From: Hydrogenimonas sp.
Lineage (GTDB): Bacteria; Campylobacterota; Campylobacteria; Campylobacterales; Hydrogenimonadaceae
Direction: 5' to 3'
NCBI RefSeq assembly: GCF_029933015.1
Contig: NZ_JAOZOZ010000010.1
Span: 1-23,656 of the forward strand
Length of the DNA stretch: 23,656 nt
In this document: positions 22,100-23,656 of the stretch, in pieces
How the letters are laid out: each line of letters opens with the position of its first letter
Position numbering within the stretch: the stretch's first letter is position 1
Notes under the pieces: generated by a model
What the model was told of the DNA's origin: nothing
The model's input: the letters and a program-made list of their open reading frames with translations, nothing else
The model's database searches: none
Position numbers and translations under genes: made by a program

Positions 22100-22730
22100 A
22101 CGCGCCAAACAGATCAAACTGGAAAATTTCGCCGACGACATCGCGTCGGAGATCCCTTTGACACCCGCCATTTACAAAGCCTTTACAGCCGTCGACAGAG
22201 AGCTCTTCGTCCCCGTCGGTTTCAAACACTGGGCCTACCGCCTCGACGCCCTGCCGATCAAGGCGAACCAGTGGATCAGCTCACCGCTGACCGTGGCGAA
22301 GATGACCGTCTACCTGGAACCCGAGGGAGCCGACAACGTCCTGGAGATCGGCTGCGGCAGCGGCTACCAGGCCGCCATACTCTCGCAGCTCTTTCGGCGC
22401 GTCTTCACGATCGAGCGGATCGACGCCCTGCTCAAGGAGGCGAAAGAGCGTTTCAGGAAGCTCGATATCCACAACATCCACACGCGCCTCGACGACGGCC
22501 AGCGGGGGTGGCGCCAGTACGCTCCTTTCGAGAGGATACTCTTTTCCGCTTCGACGCCGAAAGTCCCGGAAACCCTTTTCGAGCAGCTCGCCGAAGGGGG
22601 CATCCTCGTGGCGCCGATCGAGAAGGGAGGCGAGCAGATCATCACCCAGTTCAGAAAGAGCGGAGAGACGATCACCGAAACACCGAAAGAGAGCTGTCTC
22701 TTCGTCCCTGTCAAATCGGGCGTGGAGTAA
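22092..22730 (+). CDS. pcm: Protein-L-isoaspartate O-methyltransferase
   Basis: This 212-residue SAM-dependent enzyme methylates L-isoaspartyl residues that arise in ageing proteins, starting their repair. Visible are the family N-terminal 'AVDRELFVP', the substrate-region signature 'WISSPLTVAKM' (61-71) and SAM motif I 'VLEIGCGSGYQAA' (83-95). Length is typical. The usual 'DGxxG' motif appears as 'LDDGQRGW'. GGGAAT lies upstream of the ATG, inside the preceding gene. A promoter for the next gene follows, so this is likely the end of the purB-nrd operon. Confidence 0.93.
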   Translation: MIERAKQIKLENFADDIASEIPLTPAIYKAFTAVDRELFVPVGFKHWAYRLDALPIKANQWISSPLTVAKMTVYLEPEGADNVLEIGCGSGYQAAILSQLFRRVFTIERIDALLKEAKERFRKLDIHNIHTRLDDGQRGWRQYAPFERILFSASTPKVPETLFEQLAEGGILVAPIEKGGEQIITQFRKSGETITETPKESCLFVPVKSGVE

Positions 22731-22786
22731 ACGCCCGCTTTACACTCCAAACCGCCTATCCCCGGAGTTCTCCCCACGGTTTTTGG

Positions 22787-22792
22787 TATAAT
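22787..22792 (+). promoter_or_regulatory. -10 box of the double-HTH gene
   Basis: TTTTTGGTATAATG has a perfect TATAAT 32 bp upstream of the start. The same TTTTGGTATAAT string occurs before tRNA-Pro (23545-23556). Confidence 0.7.
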
Positions 22793-22823
22793 GTATCGAA
22801 AATGACAACGATGGGACAAAACG

Positions 22824-23537
22824 ATGCAACAACTTGTCAAACCCTCCGAATACGCCAAAATGCACGGACTCTCCCGCCAGAGCGTCTACGCCAAGATCAA
22901 GCGGGGCACGCTCCCTTCCCGGAAGATCGATGGACGCTACTATGTCATCGTCGCGTCGGACATTGAATCGGAGGTTGACAAACCGACAACGGAAGAGACG
23001 ATCGAGCGGGTATCGCTGATCGACGAGTACCGTGAAGTCCTCAGCGCCAAAGACGAAACCATCGAAGTCCTCAAAGCCGCCATCGAGGACCTCAAGGAAG
23101 CCAACGCCCAGATCACCCAGACGCTTCAGCAGGAGATCACGCTGCTCAAACAGGCTTTCCACGAAATGAAAGCGATCTACCAGCGCGACTATCAGCTCAC
23201 CCACACCGCCCAGAGCGCGCCGGAAGAACAGGAGGAGGGCGGACACATCGAAGTCGAGCCCGAAGAGGCCCCCGCGACCCCCGTCACCGAAGAGAAGAGA
23301 AAGCCGGCAAAAAAGCAGAAAAGCAAAAAAGAGAAAAAGAAGGGTAAAGAGAGCGAGGAGGAGTGCTGGATCCCTCTCGGCGACCTCATCCAACGCCAAC
23401 AGTTCAACTACAACAAAGCCAAACAGGTCGTCAAGCGTTTCAAGAAAGCCTACAAAAAAGGAGACAGGCGAATCAAGAAGCAAAACGGCATCTATTTCAT
23501 CTCCTGCTACGATTTTTACGAAGATATTTTGGACTGA
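22824..23537 (+). CDS. Coiled-coil protein with two putative helix-turn-helix ends
   Basis: The 237-residue product is of unknown function. Residues 4-42 look like a MerR/excisionase-type helix-turn-helix with a wing: 'VKPSEYAKMHGLSRQSVYAKI' region, then 'GRYYVI'. Residues 58-125 are heptad-rich and probably a coiled coil. An acidic Pro/Ala linker (130-155) and a lysine cluster (157-174) follow. The C-terminal 55 residues again look like a small helical DNA-binding unit ending in 'NGIYFIS', echoing the N-terminal wing. I do not recognise a named family. It has its own strong promoter and sits directly before tRNA-Pro. A nucleic-acid-bridging or regulatory role is plausible but inferred only from architecture. 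Confidence 0.75.
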   Translation: MQQLVKPSEYAKMHGLSRQSVYAKIKRGTLPSRKIDGRYYVIVASDIESEVDKPTTEETIERVSLIDEYREVLSAKDETIEVLKAAIEDLKEANAQITQTLQQEITLLKQAFHEMKAIYQRDYQLTHTAQSAPEEQEEGGHIEVEPEEAPATPVTEEKRKPAKKQKSKKEKKKGKESEEECWIPLGDLIQRQQFNYNKAKQVVKRFKKAYKKGDRRIKKQNGIYFISCYDFYEDILD

Positions 23538-23550
23538 AGAAAAATTTTGG

Positions 23551-23556
23551 TATAAT
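23551..23556 (+). promoter_or_regulatory. -10 box of tRNA-Pro
   Basis: TTTTGGTATAATTCCC carries a perfect TATAAT 15 bp before the mature tRNA 5' end, with T/A-rich sequence upstream. Confidence 0.75.
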
Positions 23557-23571
23557 TCCCGTCTCCAATGT

Positions 23572-23649
23572 CGGGGTGTGGCGCAGCCTGGTTAGCGTGC
23601 TACCTTGGGGTGGTAGAGGCCGCGGGTTCAAATCCCGCCACTCCGACCA
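23572..23649 (+). tRNA. tRNA-Pro (GGG)
   Basis: This is a complete cloverleaf. The acceptor CGGGGTG pairs with CACTCCG (one G-T pair), followed by discriminator A and an encoded CCA. The anticodon stem-loop is CTACC-TTGGGGT-GGTAG with anticodon GGG, and the T-arm is GCGGG-TTCAAAT-CCCGC. The starting C is typical of proline tRNAs. Confidence 0.95.
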
Positions 23650-23656
23650 TTGCTTC

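Overview
The window looks like a chromosomal segment of a free-living Campylobacterota (epsilonproteobacterium) with fairly high GC, possibly close to Hydrogenimonas; the genus is only a guess. The phylum call rests on four points: an RNase J with a long low-complexity N-terminal extension as in Helicobacter, the order htrA - response regulator - sensor kinase as in the Campylobacter htrA-cprR-cprS locus, a class Ia ribonucleotide reductase with the extra segment I associate with this group, and promoters with a strong TATAAT/TAAAAT -10 box but no clear -35. Almost everything is core housekeeping. I see no prophage, CRISPR array, complete insertion sequence or obvious defence island.

Layout. 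1-900: a DUF218 (YdcF/ElyC-like) gene that seems to lack its membrane N-terminus, flanked by GTTGAATGGG repeats, then a tRNA 3'-end remnant. 908-1091: tRNA-Asp and tRNA-Lys, minus strand. 1122-4439: htrA, response regulator and sensor kinase, an envelope-stress operon on the minus strand. 4440-4863: a gene-free stretch with a large imperfect palindrome. 4864-6374: a DUF6544 membrane-anchored protein coupled to a PgeF/YfiH-type nucleoside phosphorylase. 6355-9835 (minus): kpsF, rluB, yjbQ and rarA, joined by 4-base stop/start overlaps except before rarA, where a heptamer repeat array sits. 9922-12826 (minus): ksgA and rnj, overlapping by 80 bp.

12962-15447 (plus): hisF, a purine-nucleoside-phosphorylase-like gene, rlmN and a 29-residue membrane protein, all overlapping. 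15425-16363 (minus): an RluA-type pseudouridine synthase. 16471-22730 (plus): purB, nrdA, nrdB, a nitrilase-family hydrolase and pcm. 22824-23537: a protein with two possible DNA-binding ends joined by a coiled coil. 23572-23649: tRNA-Pro.

The genes mainly serve nucleotide metabolism (purB, nrdAB, pgeF, PNP-like), RNA processing and modification (rnj, ksgA, rlmN, rluB, RluA-like), envelope maintenance (htrA and its regulators, kpsF) and genome maintenance (rarA). The most notable non-coding signal is a pair of perfect 16-bp parS sequences (TGTTTCACGTGAAACA) 1,686 bp apart inside two unrelated genes. This strongly suggests that the window is origin-proximal and contains part of the ParB-loading centromere.
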